A stretch of 64,000 nt of DNA from Ruminococcaceae bacterium UBA3818 (GTDB lineage: Bacteria > Bacillota > Clostridia > Oscillospirales > Ruminococcaceae), in NCBI GenBank assembly GCA_002369315.1, contig DFDW01000036.1, positions 21,514 through 85,513 of the forward strand, in the 5' to 3' direction. Of the stretch, positions 50,561 to 58,973 are shown piece after piece. A model generated the notes under the pieces. That model did not search any database. It was not told where the DNA came from and was given only the letters and a program-made list of their open reading frames with translations. The first letter of the stretch is position 1. Every line of letters starts with the position of its first letter. A program made the translations under genes and the position numbers.

Positions 50561-51142
50561 ATGGATTTTTTAAAAAGCTTAAAATGGAACGCGGCGGCGA
50601 TTTCCATCGGATCGGTGTTTTTGGGGATCGTTTTGGCAGGATGGCCCGCCATGGCCGCCCGAACGGTCTGCTATCTGCTGGCGGTGGTGTTGGCGCTCGG
50701 GGCTTTCAGCTATCTGCTCAGCTATCTCAGTGGGCGCAGGCACGGACTGCCGTCAGGGATGGATCTGGTAATCGGCCTGCTGCTGGTATTGGCGGCGGCT
50801 TTTGTAGCGGCCAGGGCGGACAGCGTCATCGGGCTGATACCGCTGGTGATAGGCGCGGTATTCGCTGTGAACGGGGCGGTAAAACTGCAGCGGTCGCTGG
50901 AACTCAAGCAGGTAGAATACCGCGGATGGGGCATTGTCATGCTTTATGCGGTTTTGACCATTGGCTTTGGCGTTGTGCTGTTATTTAACCCCTTTTCCGC
51001 AGCTACGGCCATGATCCGGATTTTGGGAATCGGTTTTTTGGTCAGCGGCATTACCGACGTTGTAACAATGTGCAGCGTTTCCTGTCAGGTTCGAAAAAAT
51101 ATGCTGCCCGGCGTCAGCCGGTCGGACAAAGAGTTTGAATGA
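50561..51142 (+). CDS. DUF308 (HdeD-like) membrane protein
   Basis: This protein of about 193 residues has six membrane helices in three repeated pairs, typical of DUF308/HdeD (AAISIGSVFLGIVLAGWPA, IGLLLVLAAAFVAARADS, VMLYAVLTIGFGVVLLFNPF). The end, SVSCQVRKNMLPG, is cytoplasmic. ATG at 50561 is preferred to GTG 50552 because TAAGG lies at a workable distance. It is co-transcribed with degV. HdeD proteins are linked to acid or envelope stress; function here is unknown. Confidence 0.85.
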   Translation: MDFLKSLKWNAAAISIGSVFLGIVLAGWPAMAARTVCYLLAVVLALGAFSYLLSYLSGRRHGLPSGMDLVIGLLLVLAAAFVAARADSVIGLIPLVIGAVFAVNGAVKLQRSLELKQVEYRGWGIVMLYAVLTIGFGVVLLFNPFSAATAMIRILGIGFLVSGITDVVTMCSVSCQVRKNMLPGVSRSDKEFE

Positions 51143-51168
51143 AAGAGCGGAACGTCCGCTCTTTTTTC
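51142..51168 (+). terminator. degV-DUF308 terminator
   Basis: AAAGAGCGG pairs with CCGCTCTTTTTT around five bases, directly after the stop. Confidence 0.85.
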
Positions 51169-51474
51169 TTTGCTCCGGCCCATCCGCTCCGTAACGGATT
51201 GGTATCGCTGCGGCCGGCTTTGTTTGCTCCAAAGGAAAAGCAAAGTGCGGCGTGTTTTTCTTTTTTTCGATTGTGACAAAGTGATAGCATAGAAAGAAAA
51301 TTTTTCTTTTTTTGTAGCAAAAAGAGAACATCCGGCGTTCTCCTTTACAAAGAGAGAAAACACAGATTTTAAAGGCGGCAGGAAAATGGAAGAACTGAAA
51401 AAATGGGTGATTTCGGTGCTACTATACTTATTTTAGCTTGCTAAATGTCCGAAAAAGGAAAACAGCACCCCAGT
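51169..51474 (+). other. Gap possibly holding a short transcript or a 16-codon frame
   Basis: This is the largest part of the 416-base gap between DUF308 and the next gene. It contains a small hairpin (GAGAAC/GTTCTC, about 51326-51345), a 16-codon frame at 51386-51436 (MEELKKWVISVLLYLF) behind GGCAGGAAA, and then an isolated terminator at 51475. A terminator with no gene in front suggests a small RNA or tiny ORF, but no convincing promoter was found. Confidence 0.3.
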
Positions 51475-51502
51475 AAAAAAAGAGCCGGAACGGCTCTTTT
51501 TT
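51475..51502 (+). terminator. Isolated intrinsic terminator
   Basis: AAAAAAGAGCCG pairs with CGGCTCTTTTTT around three bases. No annotated gene ends before it on the plus strand. Confidence 0.75.
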
Positions 51503-51529
51503 GCATGAGGCGGTATTTTTTGCTATGAT
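51501..51529 (+). promoter_or_regulatory. Promoter of the small membrane protein gene
   Basis: TTGCAT and TATGAT are 17 bases apart, 30 bases before the start at 51559. Confidence 0.6.
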
Positions 51530-51558
51530 GAAGAAAATAGAAAAAGGAAGTTGAGCGG

Positions 51559-51798
51559 ATGGAGCGCAAAAAACTGGTCCGGAGCATACTTGGGCAGGTG
51601 ATGGGAATTGGGATTGGCAGTTGGGTTGGAACCGTATCGGGCATTACGCTGTCCAATTGGAAGCGGGGAGAATTATCGGCGGCCGGATTCGGCTGGACCG
51701 TATTGGGATGCGGCATTGGCAGCCTTTTGGTGTCGGCCGTTTTTTTCGCAGTCAAGCTGGCGGCACAGAAAAGAAAGGACCGGGAGGCCGGTTCATAA
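51559..51798 (+). CDS. Small two-helix membrane protein
   Basis: The 79-residue protein has two Gly-rich hydrophobic segments (ILGQVMGIGIGSWVGTVSG and GWTVLGCGIGSLLVSAVFFAV) and charged ends (MERKKLVR and KRKDREAGS). AAAAAGGAAG precedes the ATG. It has its own promoter and is followed 18 bases later by an acetyltransferase gene, so both are likely on one transcript. No family recognised. Confidence 0.65.
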   Translation: MERKKLVRSILGQVMGIGIGSWVGTVSGITLSNWKRGELSAAGFGWTVLGCGIGSLLVSAVFFAVKLAAQKRKDREAGS

Positions 51799-51816
51799 AA
51801 ATCGGGAGGGAAAAGG

Positions 51817-52389
51817 ATGAGGCATGCTGGAACAGTCAGGCTGGAAACGCCGCGGTTGGTGCTGAGAAGGTTCCGGGAAGATGACGCGGCGCCCGCTTTC
51901 CGAAACTGGGAGAGCGATGAGAAAGTGACGGAATTTTTGCGCTGGTCCCCCTGCAAAACCCCGGAAGAGACTAGAAAAATTCTGCAAGACTGGATGATCA
52001 GTTACGCCAAAATGAATTTTTACCAGTGGGCGATCGTGTGTAAAGATGGGGCGGACGAGCCAATCGGAACCATCAGTGCGGTGGCTATTCACGAGAAAAC
52101 TGCCGCAGTGGAAATCGGCTATTGCATTGGGCGAAGATGGTGGGGGAAAGGGATTGTGACCGAGGCGTTCCGGCGGATTATCCCCTTTTTCTTTGAGCAG
52201 GTGGGGGTCAACCGAATCTGCGCTCAGCACGACCCGAACAACCCGGGCTCCGGGCGGGTCATGGCCAAGAGCGGTCTTCACTATGAGGGGGCTCTGCGGC
52301 AGGCGGACTACAATAACCGGGGAATTGTGGATGCTGCGGTGTACAGCATTCTGGCGGAAGAATACCGGCCCGAAGATTATGACCGATAA
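51817..52389 (+). CDS. RimJ/RimL-type GNAT acetyltransferase
   Basis: The 190-residue protein has VRLETPRLVLRRFREDDAAP, WESDEKVTEFLRW, AVEIGYCIGRRWWGKGIVTE (acetyl-CoA site WWGKGI) and AQHDPNNPGSGRVMAKSGLH, the standard ribosomal-protein/small-molecule N-acetyltransferase pattern. GGGAGGG precedes the ATG. Substrate unknown. Confidence 0.92.
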   Translation: MRHAGTVRLETPRLVLRRFREDDAAPAFRNWESDEKVTEFLRWSPCKTPEETRKILQDWMISYAKMNFYQWAIVCKDGADEPIGTISAVAIHEKTAAVEIGYCIGRRWWGKGIVTEAFRRIIPFFFEQVGVNRICAQHDPNNPGSGRVMAKSGLHYEGALRQADYNNRGIVDAAVYSILAEEYRPEDYDR

Positions 52390-52462
52390 GCCAAAACAAA
52401 AGAAAAGCGCGGTCTGCGGCCAAAATCAAAAGGAAATTTGGCGGGCAGGCTGTCGGACGGGA

Positions 52463-52504
52463 TAAAAAACACCCCGGCCAGCACCCAGTGGATGCGGCCG
52501 GGGT
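52463..52504 (-). terminator. ychF terminator
   Basis: ACCCCGGCC and GGCCGGGGT pair around a 16-base loop, with a T-run on the minus strand. It separates ychF from the convergent GNAT gene. Confidence 0.8.
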
Positions 52505-52527
52505 ATGTTTTCGACAGATGGCGCAAA

Positions 52528-53625
52528 TCAGACGTTAAAGCGGAACAAAACCACATCGCCGTCCTGGAATACGTATTCCTTGCCTTCGGAGCGGACCAGG
52601 CCTTTCTCCTTGGCGGCAGCCATAGAGCCGCAGGCTTCCAGATCGTCGAAAGCCACAACTTCCGCCCGGATGAAGCCTTTTTCAAAGTCCGAGTGGATTT
52701 TGCCCGCCGCCTGAGGTGCTTTGGTCCCTTTTTTGATGGTCCAGGCGCGAACCTCCTGCTTGCCGGCGGTCAGATAGGAAATCAGGCCCAGCAGCTCGTA
52801 TCCTTTTTGGATCAGACGGTCCAGACCGGAGGATTCCAACCCCAGCTCGTCGAGGAAAAGCTGTTTGTCCTCTTTGGACATATCGGCAATATCCTCTTCG
52901 ATTTTGGCGCAGATGGGCAGTACCAGCGAGCCTTCCGCCTCGGCGATCTCGCAGACCTGCCGGTAAAAGGGGTTTTCCTCCAAAGAGCCGAGAAAATCAT
53001 CCTCGCTCAGGTTGGCCGCGTAAATGACCGGTTTGGCGGACAGAAGAGAGATGGAGGAGAGAATCTGCTCTTCCTCATCGCTGTTGGTTTGGAACGAGCG
53101 GGCGGATTTTCCCTGCTCCAGATGGGCTTTGAGCCGCTGCAGCAGTTCCACCTCTTCCAGGTATTTTTTATCGGCTTTGGCCGCTTTCTGCGCTTTGTCG
53201 ATCCGGCGTTCCAACACGTCGAGATCGGAGAAGATCAATTCCAGGTTGATGGTCTCAATATCCCGGGCCGGGCCGATTTCGCCGTCTACGTGGATGATTT
53301 CGGTGCTTTCGAAACAGCGGACCACATGAATGATAGCGTCCACTTCCCGGATATGAGATAGGAATTTGTTCCCGAGCCCCTCGCCTTTGGAGGCGCCTTT
53401 GACCAGACCCGCGATATCCACAAACTCGATGATGGCAGGGGTGTATTTGTCCGGATCGTACATTTTGGCCAGCACGTCCAGCCGCCGGTCCGGAACCGCC
53501 ACTACGCCTACGTTAGGCTCAATGGTGCAGAACGGATAGTTGGCCGACTCGGCGCCGGCATTGGTAATAGCGTTGAAAAGGGTACTTTTACCCACATTGG
53601 GCAGACCCACGATACCTAATTTCAT
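52528..53625 (-). CDS. ychF: YchF/OLA1 family redox-regulated ATPase
   Basis: The 365-residue protein has the Obg-like G domain: MKLGIVGLPNVGKSTLFNAI (P-loop), ANYPFCTIEPNVG, FVDIAGLVKGASKGEGLGNK (G3) and PVIYAANLSEDDF (an altered NKxD, which in this family gives ATP preference). A coiled coil lies at about 130-190 and a C-terminal TGS domain has VRAWTIKKGTKAPQAAGKIH and DVVLFRFNV. It binds ribosomes and is involved in stress adaptation. Start 53625 follows AAAGGACG. Full length. Confidence 0.96.
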   Translation of the reverse strand: MKLGIVGLPNVGKSTLFNAITNAGAESANYPFCTIEPNVGVVAVPDRRLDVLAKMYDPDKYTPAIIEFVDIAGLVKGASKGEGLGNKFLSHIREVDAIIHVVRCFESTEIIHVDGEIGPARDIETINLELIFSDLDVLERRIDKAQKAAKADKKYLEEVELLQRLKAHLEQGKSARSFQTNSDEEEQILSSISLLSAKPVIYAANLSEDDFLGSLEENPFYRQVCEIAEAEGSLVLPICAKIEEDIADMSKEDKQLFLDELGLESSGLDRLIQKGYELLGLISYLTAGKQEVRAWTIKKGTKAPQAAGKIHSDFEKGFIRAEVVAFDDLEACGSMAAAKEKGLVRSEGKEYVFQDGDVVLFRFNV

Positions 53626-53878
53626 CTTGACATTTCGTCCTTTCAAAACGTTGTATGGGTTCTTTTTTCGGCGGCGTATGCCTTTTTCCCGGAAAACCTC
53701 TATACAAACGGGTTTTTACAAACTATAATTATACATAGAAAAAGCGGCGGCGGCAAGAGCGTTTCAGAATATCTGCAAAAGGTTTATAAATTTGTAACCT
53801 TTCGCGCTTTTTTTCGGGTATAATGGTATTCAGAATGCGGCGTTCGGGCTTTGCCCGGACTGGCAAGGAGGTAACAAT

Positions 53879-54571
53879 ATGGCAATGGGAAAGGTCCTGG
53901 TTGCGGACGATGATAAAAACATCTGCGAACTTTTGCGGCTTTATCTGGTGAAAGAAGGATTTCAGGTCGTTTTGGCCGGCGACGGGGAGGAAGCCCTTGC
54001 CCGTTTTTCGGCGGAAAATCCGGACATTATCCTCTTGGATGTGATGATGCCCAGGCTGGACGGATGGCAGGTCTGCCGGGAAATCCGTAAAAAATCGGAA
54101 TGCCCGATTATTATGATCACTGCCAAGGGCGAGACTTTCGACAAGGTGCTGGGTCTGGAACTGGGCGCCGACGACTATGTGGTAAAGCCTTTTGAAACCA
54201 AGGAGATCGTGGCCCGGATCAAAGCGGTACTGCGCCGGACCGGAAAGAGCGCCGCAGAAAACGACATCAAGGAAGTCAGCTACGATAAGCTGGTGGTCAA
54301 CATGACCAAGTATGAGCTGAAAGTGGACGGAAAAGTGGTGGATACCCCGCCCAAGGAACTGGAACTTCTGTATCATCTGGCCAGCAATCCCAACCGCGTA
54401 TACACCCGTGACCAACTGTTGGACGAGGTGTGGGGGTTTGAGTATTATGGCGATTCCAGAACGGTAGACGTGCATGTAAAGCGCCTTCGCGAAAAGCTGG
54501 AGGGTGTTTCGGACAAGTGGACCCTTAAAACAGTCTGGGGCGTTGGCTATAAATTTGAAGTAAAAGAGTAA
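53879..54571 (+). CDS. OmpR/PhoB-family response regulator
   Basis: The 230-residue protein has a receiver domain (KVLVADDDKNICELL, phosphoacceptor Asp in IILLDVMMPRLDGW, MITAKG, ADDYVVKPF) and a winged helix (TPPKELELLYHLASNPNRVY, DSRTVDVHVKRLREKL, VWGVGYKFEVKE). AAGGAGG precedes the ATG. The kinase gene follows after an 88-base gap with a strong hairpin. With the HtrA protease gene behind them, an envelope-stress role is plausible. Confidence 0.95.
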   Translation: MAMGKVLVADDDKNICELLRLYLVKEGFQVVLAGDGEEALARFSAENPDIILLDVMMPRLDGWQVCREIRKKSECPIIMITAKGETFDKVLGLELGADDYVVKPFETKEIVARIKAVLRRTGKSAAENDIKEVSYDKLVVNMTKYELKVDGKVVDTPPKELELLYHLASNPNRVYTRDQLLDEVWGFEYYGDSRTVDVHVKRLREKLEGVSDKWTLKTVWGVGYKFEVKE

Positions 54572-54591
54572 TCTTTCACAGAAGGGCTTTT

Positions 54592-54636
54592 CCGCGGCAA
54601 CCGGTGCCTTTTGGGTGCCGGCTGCCGCGGTTTTCT
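54592..54636 (+). terminator. Hairpin between response regulator and kinase genes
   Basis: CCGCGGCAaCCGG pairs with CCGGcTGCCGCGG and is followed by TTTTCTATTT. It may act as a leaky terminator that lowers kinase expression relative to the regulator. Confidence 0.55.
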
Positions 54637-54659
54637 ATTTCGGAAGGACGGATTGTTCG

Positions 54660-56117
54660 ATGCAGAAAAATTTATTTACCAAATATTTTACCATCTGTAC
54701 CGGTATGATTTTGGCGAGCATCACGGTGCTGGGCGCTTTGCTGATGGGATTTGCGTCTCAATATTTTCGCAGCGACAAGCTGAAGGTGCTGGACCGGTAT
54801 GTAAGCCAGGCGGCAGCTTTGACATTAACCGATTATCAAAAGAATAACTATCTGTATTTAGATGAAAAAACGTTAACTTCGGTCTATTCTGTATTGGCCG
54901 ATGCGATTGAAGCGACGATTTTCCTTTCTGATACCGAGGGGAACATTTTAATCTGCACAGACACGGACTTGTTTGTCACGGGGCAGAATACTGTGCCGGA
55001 AAGCATCCTGAAACAGACGGTGAACGGAAGCTATCAGGAAACAGGACGGTTAGGCGGCGCGTATAAAAGCAAAAACTACACAGTAGCGCAGCCAATCGGG
55101 CTGCCTAACGGACCAATTACAGGATTTGTCTTTATATCCGCTTCCGCCAACAGCCTGAGTGTTTTTTTGGGCCAGCTTCTCAATCTGTTCCTGCTAAGCT
55201 CCCTGACGATGGTCGTCATCGCTTTTATTGTCATCTATTTTGTGACGGCTCGTATGGTAAAGCCGCTGCGGGACATGCTGGTTGCGACCCAGAGCTTTTC
55301 CCGGGGGGATTATACGGCACGGATACAGGTCAACAGCAGCGACGAGATCGGCCAGCTGGCCAATGAGTTTAACTATATGGCGGAGGCTCTGGCACGCAAT
55401 GAGGCGATGAACCGCAGCTTTGTGGCCAATGTTTCCCATGAGTTGAAAACGCCGATGACCACCATCGGCGGATTTGTGGATGGCATTCTGGATGGAACCA
55501 TCCCGGCGGAGAAGCATCATCAGTATCTGACCATCGTATCCGATGAGGTGAAGCGTCTGTCCCGCATGGTCCGGTCTATGCTGGATCTGGCCAAAATCGA
55601 AGCGGGAGAGATGAAGCTGAATCCGGCGGAATTCGATTTGAACAGTACCGTCTGCCAGGTAATTTTTAGCTTTGAGCAGGCGATTGAGGCGAAAAACCTG
55701 GATATCATCGGACTGGACGTGGATAAGATTATGGTCAGCGCCGACCCGGACCTGATGCATCAGGTGATTTACAACCTGATTGAAAACGCAGTGAAGTTTG
55801 TCAATGAGGGCGGATACATCGAGGTGAAATACCACAGCGACGGCGCGCGCACACTGGTGGCAATCCGCAATTCCGGCTCCGGCATTGCGCCGCAGGATCT
55901 GCCCAACGTATTCGAGCGCTTTTATAAGACCGACCGCTCCCGCAGCCAGGACAAAACCGGCGTGGGATTGGGCCTTTACATTGTGCGCACAGTGATTCAG
56001 CTGCACGGCAGTGAAATCCATGTCAGTTCCAAAGAAGGGGAATATACGGAATTCGCATTTTCCATTCCCAGTGCCGGAACAAAAAGTTCACAAAATTTAT
56101 TCAGAAAAAACGGATAA
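54660..56117 (+). CDS. Sensor histidine kinase with HAMP domain
   Basis: The 485-residue protein has one N-terminal helix (about 10-33), an extracytoplasmic sensor (about 34-165), a second helix (LLSSLTMVVIAFIVIYFVT), HAMP, then HisKA (FVANVSHELKTPMTTIGGFV) and the ATPase domain (YNLIENAVKFV, NSGSGI, GVGLGLYIV). ATG at 54660 follows GGAAGGA. It is the cognate kinase of the OmpR-type regulator. It ends 130 bases before the HtrA gene, which has its own -10 element. Confidence 0.94.
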   Translation: MQKNLFTKYFTICTGMILASITVLGALLMGFASQYFRSDKLKVLDRYVSQAAALTLTDYQKNNYLYLDEKTLTSVYSVLADAIEATIFLSDTEGNILICTDTDLFVTGQNTVPESILKQTVNGSYQETGRLGGAYKSKNYTVAQPIGLPNGPITGFVFISASANSLSVFLGQLLNLFLLSSLTMVVIAFIVIYFVTARMVKPLRDMLVATQSFSRGDYTARIQVNSSDEIGQLANEFNYMAEALARNEAMNRSFVANVSHELKTPMTTIGGFVDGILDGTIPAEKHHQYLTIVSDEVKRLSRMVRSMLDLAKIEAGEMKLNPAEFDLNSTVCQVIFSFEQAIEAKNLDIIGLDVDKIMVSADPDLMHQVIYNLIENAVKFVNEGGYIEVKYHSDGARTLVAIRNSGSGIAPQDLPNVFERFYKTDRSRSQDKTGVGLGLYIVRTVIQLHGSEIHVSSKEGEYTEFAFSIPSAGTKSSQNLFRKNG

Positions 56118-56142
56118 TTCCCTATTTTTTTTAAAGAGTCCG

Positions 56143-56173
56143 TTACGCAATAGACATATTTTCTTTCTATAAT
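56143..56173 (+). promoter_or_regulatory. Putative htrA-like gene promoter
   Basis: A perfect TATAAT at 56168-56173 has only a weak -35 (TTACGC, 19-base spacing), so activation, possibly by the upstream OmpR-type regulator, may be needed. Confidence 0.4.
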
Positions 56174-56246
56174 AAAATCAGTTAAAAAAACAGCGGCGGA
56201 TCCTGCGGGATGCAAAGCTTTTCAGGATACAAAGGAGGAATAGAGC

Positions 56247-57773
56247 ATGAACGACATGGAAAACAATAACATGGCCGGCTCTTTGGAAAACAATCACTTG
56301 GCTGACGAAACCGCAGCGGCGGACCCGGAAGAAGCGGCTGCCGGTCCGGCACAGGAGAGCCAGGCTTATCAGTATCAGCCGCCGGTGAACCGGCAGGCGC
56401 CGCCTTCCGCCGGATATCCCTTTGCGCAGCAGCCGATGACAGGCGCGGGGCAGATCCCACCGCAGGGACCGAATTTTGCGGATCAATGGAACTTTCCGGA
56501 ATACGGCGGTCCGCAAAAACCGCCGAAAAAGAAAAAAGGAAAAGGCCTGAAGATCTTCGCGGGAATTGTCGGGGCTTTGCTGGGCGTTACGGTGCTGAGC
56601 TTTGCCGTATTCGGCATTTACAGTTTGGTGGTACCGCAGCAAAACGTGGTGGAACCTCCGGCGCAGTCTCAAAACAAAGAGGAACTTCCCGCGAACGAGA
56701 ATGTCCCCGAACTGCAGACCAACAGCAAACCGTCGGATAACACGATTTCCACCGACGGGACGCTGACCACGGCGCAGATCAACGAAAAAGTGGCGCCGTC
56801 GGTGGTCGGTATTGTGCAGTACCAGTCCAACTATTTTGAGCCGACGGGCGAGGGCTCCGGCATTATCCTTTCGGAAGACGGCTATATTGCCACCAACGCC
56901 CATGTGATCGAGGGAGCGGACAGCCTCGAAGTCGTCCTCAGCGACGGCATGACCTATCAAGGAACAGTCGTCGGCTATGACAGCAAAACCGACCTGGCGG
57001 TTGTTAAGATCGACGCTTCCGGCTTGACTCCCGCGGAGCTGGGCATTTCCGATGAACTGAAAGTCGGCGAAAAAGCCATTGCCATCGGCAATCCCGGCGG
57101 TTTGACCTACGCGGGTTCCGTTTCTGAGGGAATTATTTCCGGCCTGAATCGTTCTTTGCGGGCGGCAACGGATGGATATACCATGGACTTTATCCAGACT
57201 GACGCGGCCATCAGCCCCGGCAACTCCGGCGGCGCGCTGGTCAACGAATTCGGCCAGGTCATCGGCATCAATTCCCAGAAGCTTGCCGCCGACGGATATG
57301 AAGGCATCGGATTTGCCATTCCCATTGACGAGGCGCTGCCGATTTTAAAAGATCTGATGAATTACGGCAGAGTCACCGGACGGGTAAAACTCGGTATTTC
57401 CGCCTATGCGATCAATGAATATGTTGCCAGCGTCAACGGAATCCCCAGCGGTATCCTGATTGACAGTATCGACTCCAACTCCACCCTTTTGGATGCGGGC
57501 GTACAGGCCGGTGATGTCATTACCCAGGTGGAAGGTACCGCAGTCAACAGCTTTACCACCTTGTCCGACGTACTGCGCAATTATGCGCCGGGTGACCAGG
57601 TGAAAATGACGATTTTCAGAGCGAGCAGGTCTTCTTACGGCAGCTCCCGCTACAGCTATTCCTATGGCGGGCAGACCGTTCAGGGAAGCACTTTTGAAGT
57701 GACGGTAACGCTGATGGAGGATACCGGAACAACTTCCTCCGCCGGACTGCAGAACAACAGCACGCAAAAATAA
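56247..57773 (+). CDS. HtrA/DegP-like membrane-anchored serine protease
   Basis: The 508-residue protein starts with about 90 acidic, Pro/Gln-rich cytoplasmic residues, then a basic stretch and one membrane helix (about 97-120). A trypsin-like domain follows (ATNAHVIEGAD with His, SKTDLAVVKID with Asp, SPGNSGGALVNEFG with Ser) and one PDZ domain (about 395-480, GILIDSIDSNSTLLDAGVQAGDVI). The C-terminus is Ser/Tyr-rich. It degrades or refolds damaged exported proteins. AAAGGAGG precedes the ATG. It lies next to a two-component system, as HtrA genes often do in Firmicutes (CssRS-like arrangement). Confidence 0.95.
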   Translation: MNDMENNNMAGSLENNHLADETAAADPEEAAAGPAQESQAYQYQPPVNRQAPPSAGYPFAQQPMTGAGQIPPQGPNFADQWNFPEYGGPQKPPKKKKGKGLKIFAGIVGALLGVTVLSFAVFGIYSLVVPQQNVVEPPAQSQNKEELPANENVPELQTNSKPSDNTISTDGTLTTAQINEKVAPSVVGIVQYQSNYFEPTGEGSGIILSEDGYIATNAHVIEGADSLEVVLSDGMTYQGTVVGYDSKTDLAVVKIDASGLTPAELGISDELKVGEKAIAIGNPGGLTYAGSVSEGIISGLNRSLRAATDGYTMDFIQTDAAISPGNSGGALVNEFGQVIGINSQKLAADGYEGIGFAIPIDEALPILKDLMNYGRVTGRVKLGISAYAINEYVASVNGIPSGILIDSIDSNSTLLDAGVQAGDVITQVEGTAVNSFTTLSDVLRNYAPGDQVKMTIFRASRSSYGSSRYSYSYGGQTVQGSTFEVTVTLMEDTGTTSSAGLQNNSTQK

Positions 57774-57792
57774 AGAGGCTTAGCCGTATGAT

Positions 57793-57826
57793 AAAAAGCG
57801 CCCGGACAGGAGTCGGGCGCTTTTCT
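57793..57826 (+). terminator. HtrA gene terminator
   Basis: AAAAGCGCCCG pairs with CGGGCGCTTTT around an 8-10 base loop. Confidence 0.85.
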
Positions 57827-57915
57827 TCTTGTTGCAAAAGATTCTTTTTTCCGGTAAAATAAAAAGGTCAGCTACCGTTTGTTTGATGTCGGAAGAAATT
57901 CGGGAGGTGCGGTTT

Positions 57916-58854
57916 ATGTTCACCATTGTATTTCAGCAGGTATTCATCATGTTTTTGCTGATGTTGATTGGCTTTGTTTACGCAAAAACCACCGGTATGA
58001 AGAAAGAGGAGTGCAACCGCATCTGCAACATTCTTTTGATGATCGTGACGCCTTGTCTGTTATTGAGTAATCTGCAGCGTCCGTTCAGCCCGGAAATTGC
58101 GAAAGAAATGCTTTTTTCGCTGGCGCTTGCGGTTTTTTCCTCTTTTTTGGCGATTTTGGCCGCGCGGTTCCTTTTCCTCCCCCGTGGGCAGGAGGAGAAC
58201 AGGCGGATTGAGCGCTACGGTGCCAGCTTCGGCAATGTGGGTTTTATCGGCATCCCACTGGTAACCGGCATTTTTGGCGCGGAATATGCGGTGTTCGCTG
58301 TTGTGTTCGTAGTGGTTTTCCATGTGCTTTCCTGGACAGTGGGGGTAGGCATCCTGAAAGGTTCGTTCCGGCAGATGTCCTGGAAAGAAGCGCTGCTGAA
58401 TCCGGGGGTACTCAGCGCTTTGGTAGCGGTGCCGCTGTTTGTGTTGAACATTACGCTCCCCTCGCCTTTCGGACCGGTGGTCAACTATATTTCTTCGCTG
58501 AACACGCCTTTGGCCATGCTGGTGTGCGGTTTCTTCATTGCCGGTGTGGATTGGAAGCGGTTTGGGGAAAGAGGCGTTTTATACACCTCACTGACCCGTT
58601 TGGTGCTGATCCCTCTGCTGACCATGCTGTTATACTGGGCCTTGGGCCTGCATCACTGGATTGGAGACGGGGCGACGCTGGTGATGGTCAACCTGATTGC
58701 CGGGGCGTGTCCGTCAGCCATCGCCACCAGCATGATGTCGGCTCGTTACGGCTTGGACGGGGAATACGCGTCGGTCATCGTGGCGGTGACGACGGTGGGC
58801 TGCCTTGCCACGGTGCCGTTGATTGCCATGTTAGGTCAAATGATTTTTGTATAA
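57916..58854 (+). CDS. AEC family transporter
   Basis: The 312-residue membrane protein has about ten helices. The two AEC halves show FVYAKTTGMKKEECNRICNI, YGASFGNVGFIGIPLVTGIF, LNTPLAMLVCGFFIAGVDW and AGACPSAIATSMMSARYGLD. AEC proteins export or import organic acids such as malate; the substrate is not predictable. ATG 57916 follows GGGAGGTGC. Monocistronic. Confidence 0.92.
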   Translation: MFTIVFQQVFIMFLLMLIGFVYAKTTGMKKEECNRICNILLMIVTPCLLLSNLQRPFSPEIAKEMLFSLALAVFSSFLAILAARFLFLPRGQEENRRIERYGASFGNVGFIGIPLVTGIFGAEYAVFAVVFVVVFHVLSWTVGVGILKGSFRQMSWKEALLNPGVLSALVAVPLFVLNITLPSPFGPVVNYISSLNTPLAMLVCGFFIAGVDWKRFGERGVLYTSLTRLVLIPLLTMLLYWALGLHHWIGDGATLVMVNLIAGACPSAIATSMMSARYGLDGEYASVIVAVTTVGCLATVPLIAMLGQMIFV

Positions 58855-58869
58855 TCAAAAAGAAAATGG

Positions 58870-58899
58870 AAAAAAGGGACTGCAAAGCAGCCCCTTTTT
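58870..58899 (+). terminator. AEC gene terminator
   Basis: AAAAAGGGaCTGC pairs with GCAGcCCCTTTTT around three bases. Confidence 0.8.
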
Positions 58900-58973
58900 C
58901 TTTTGCACGAAAATGCGAAAGGATGATTTTATTTGCTCTTTTGCCCGAAAGGATTGGAAAGCCGGAAGAAAGA

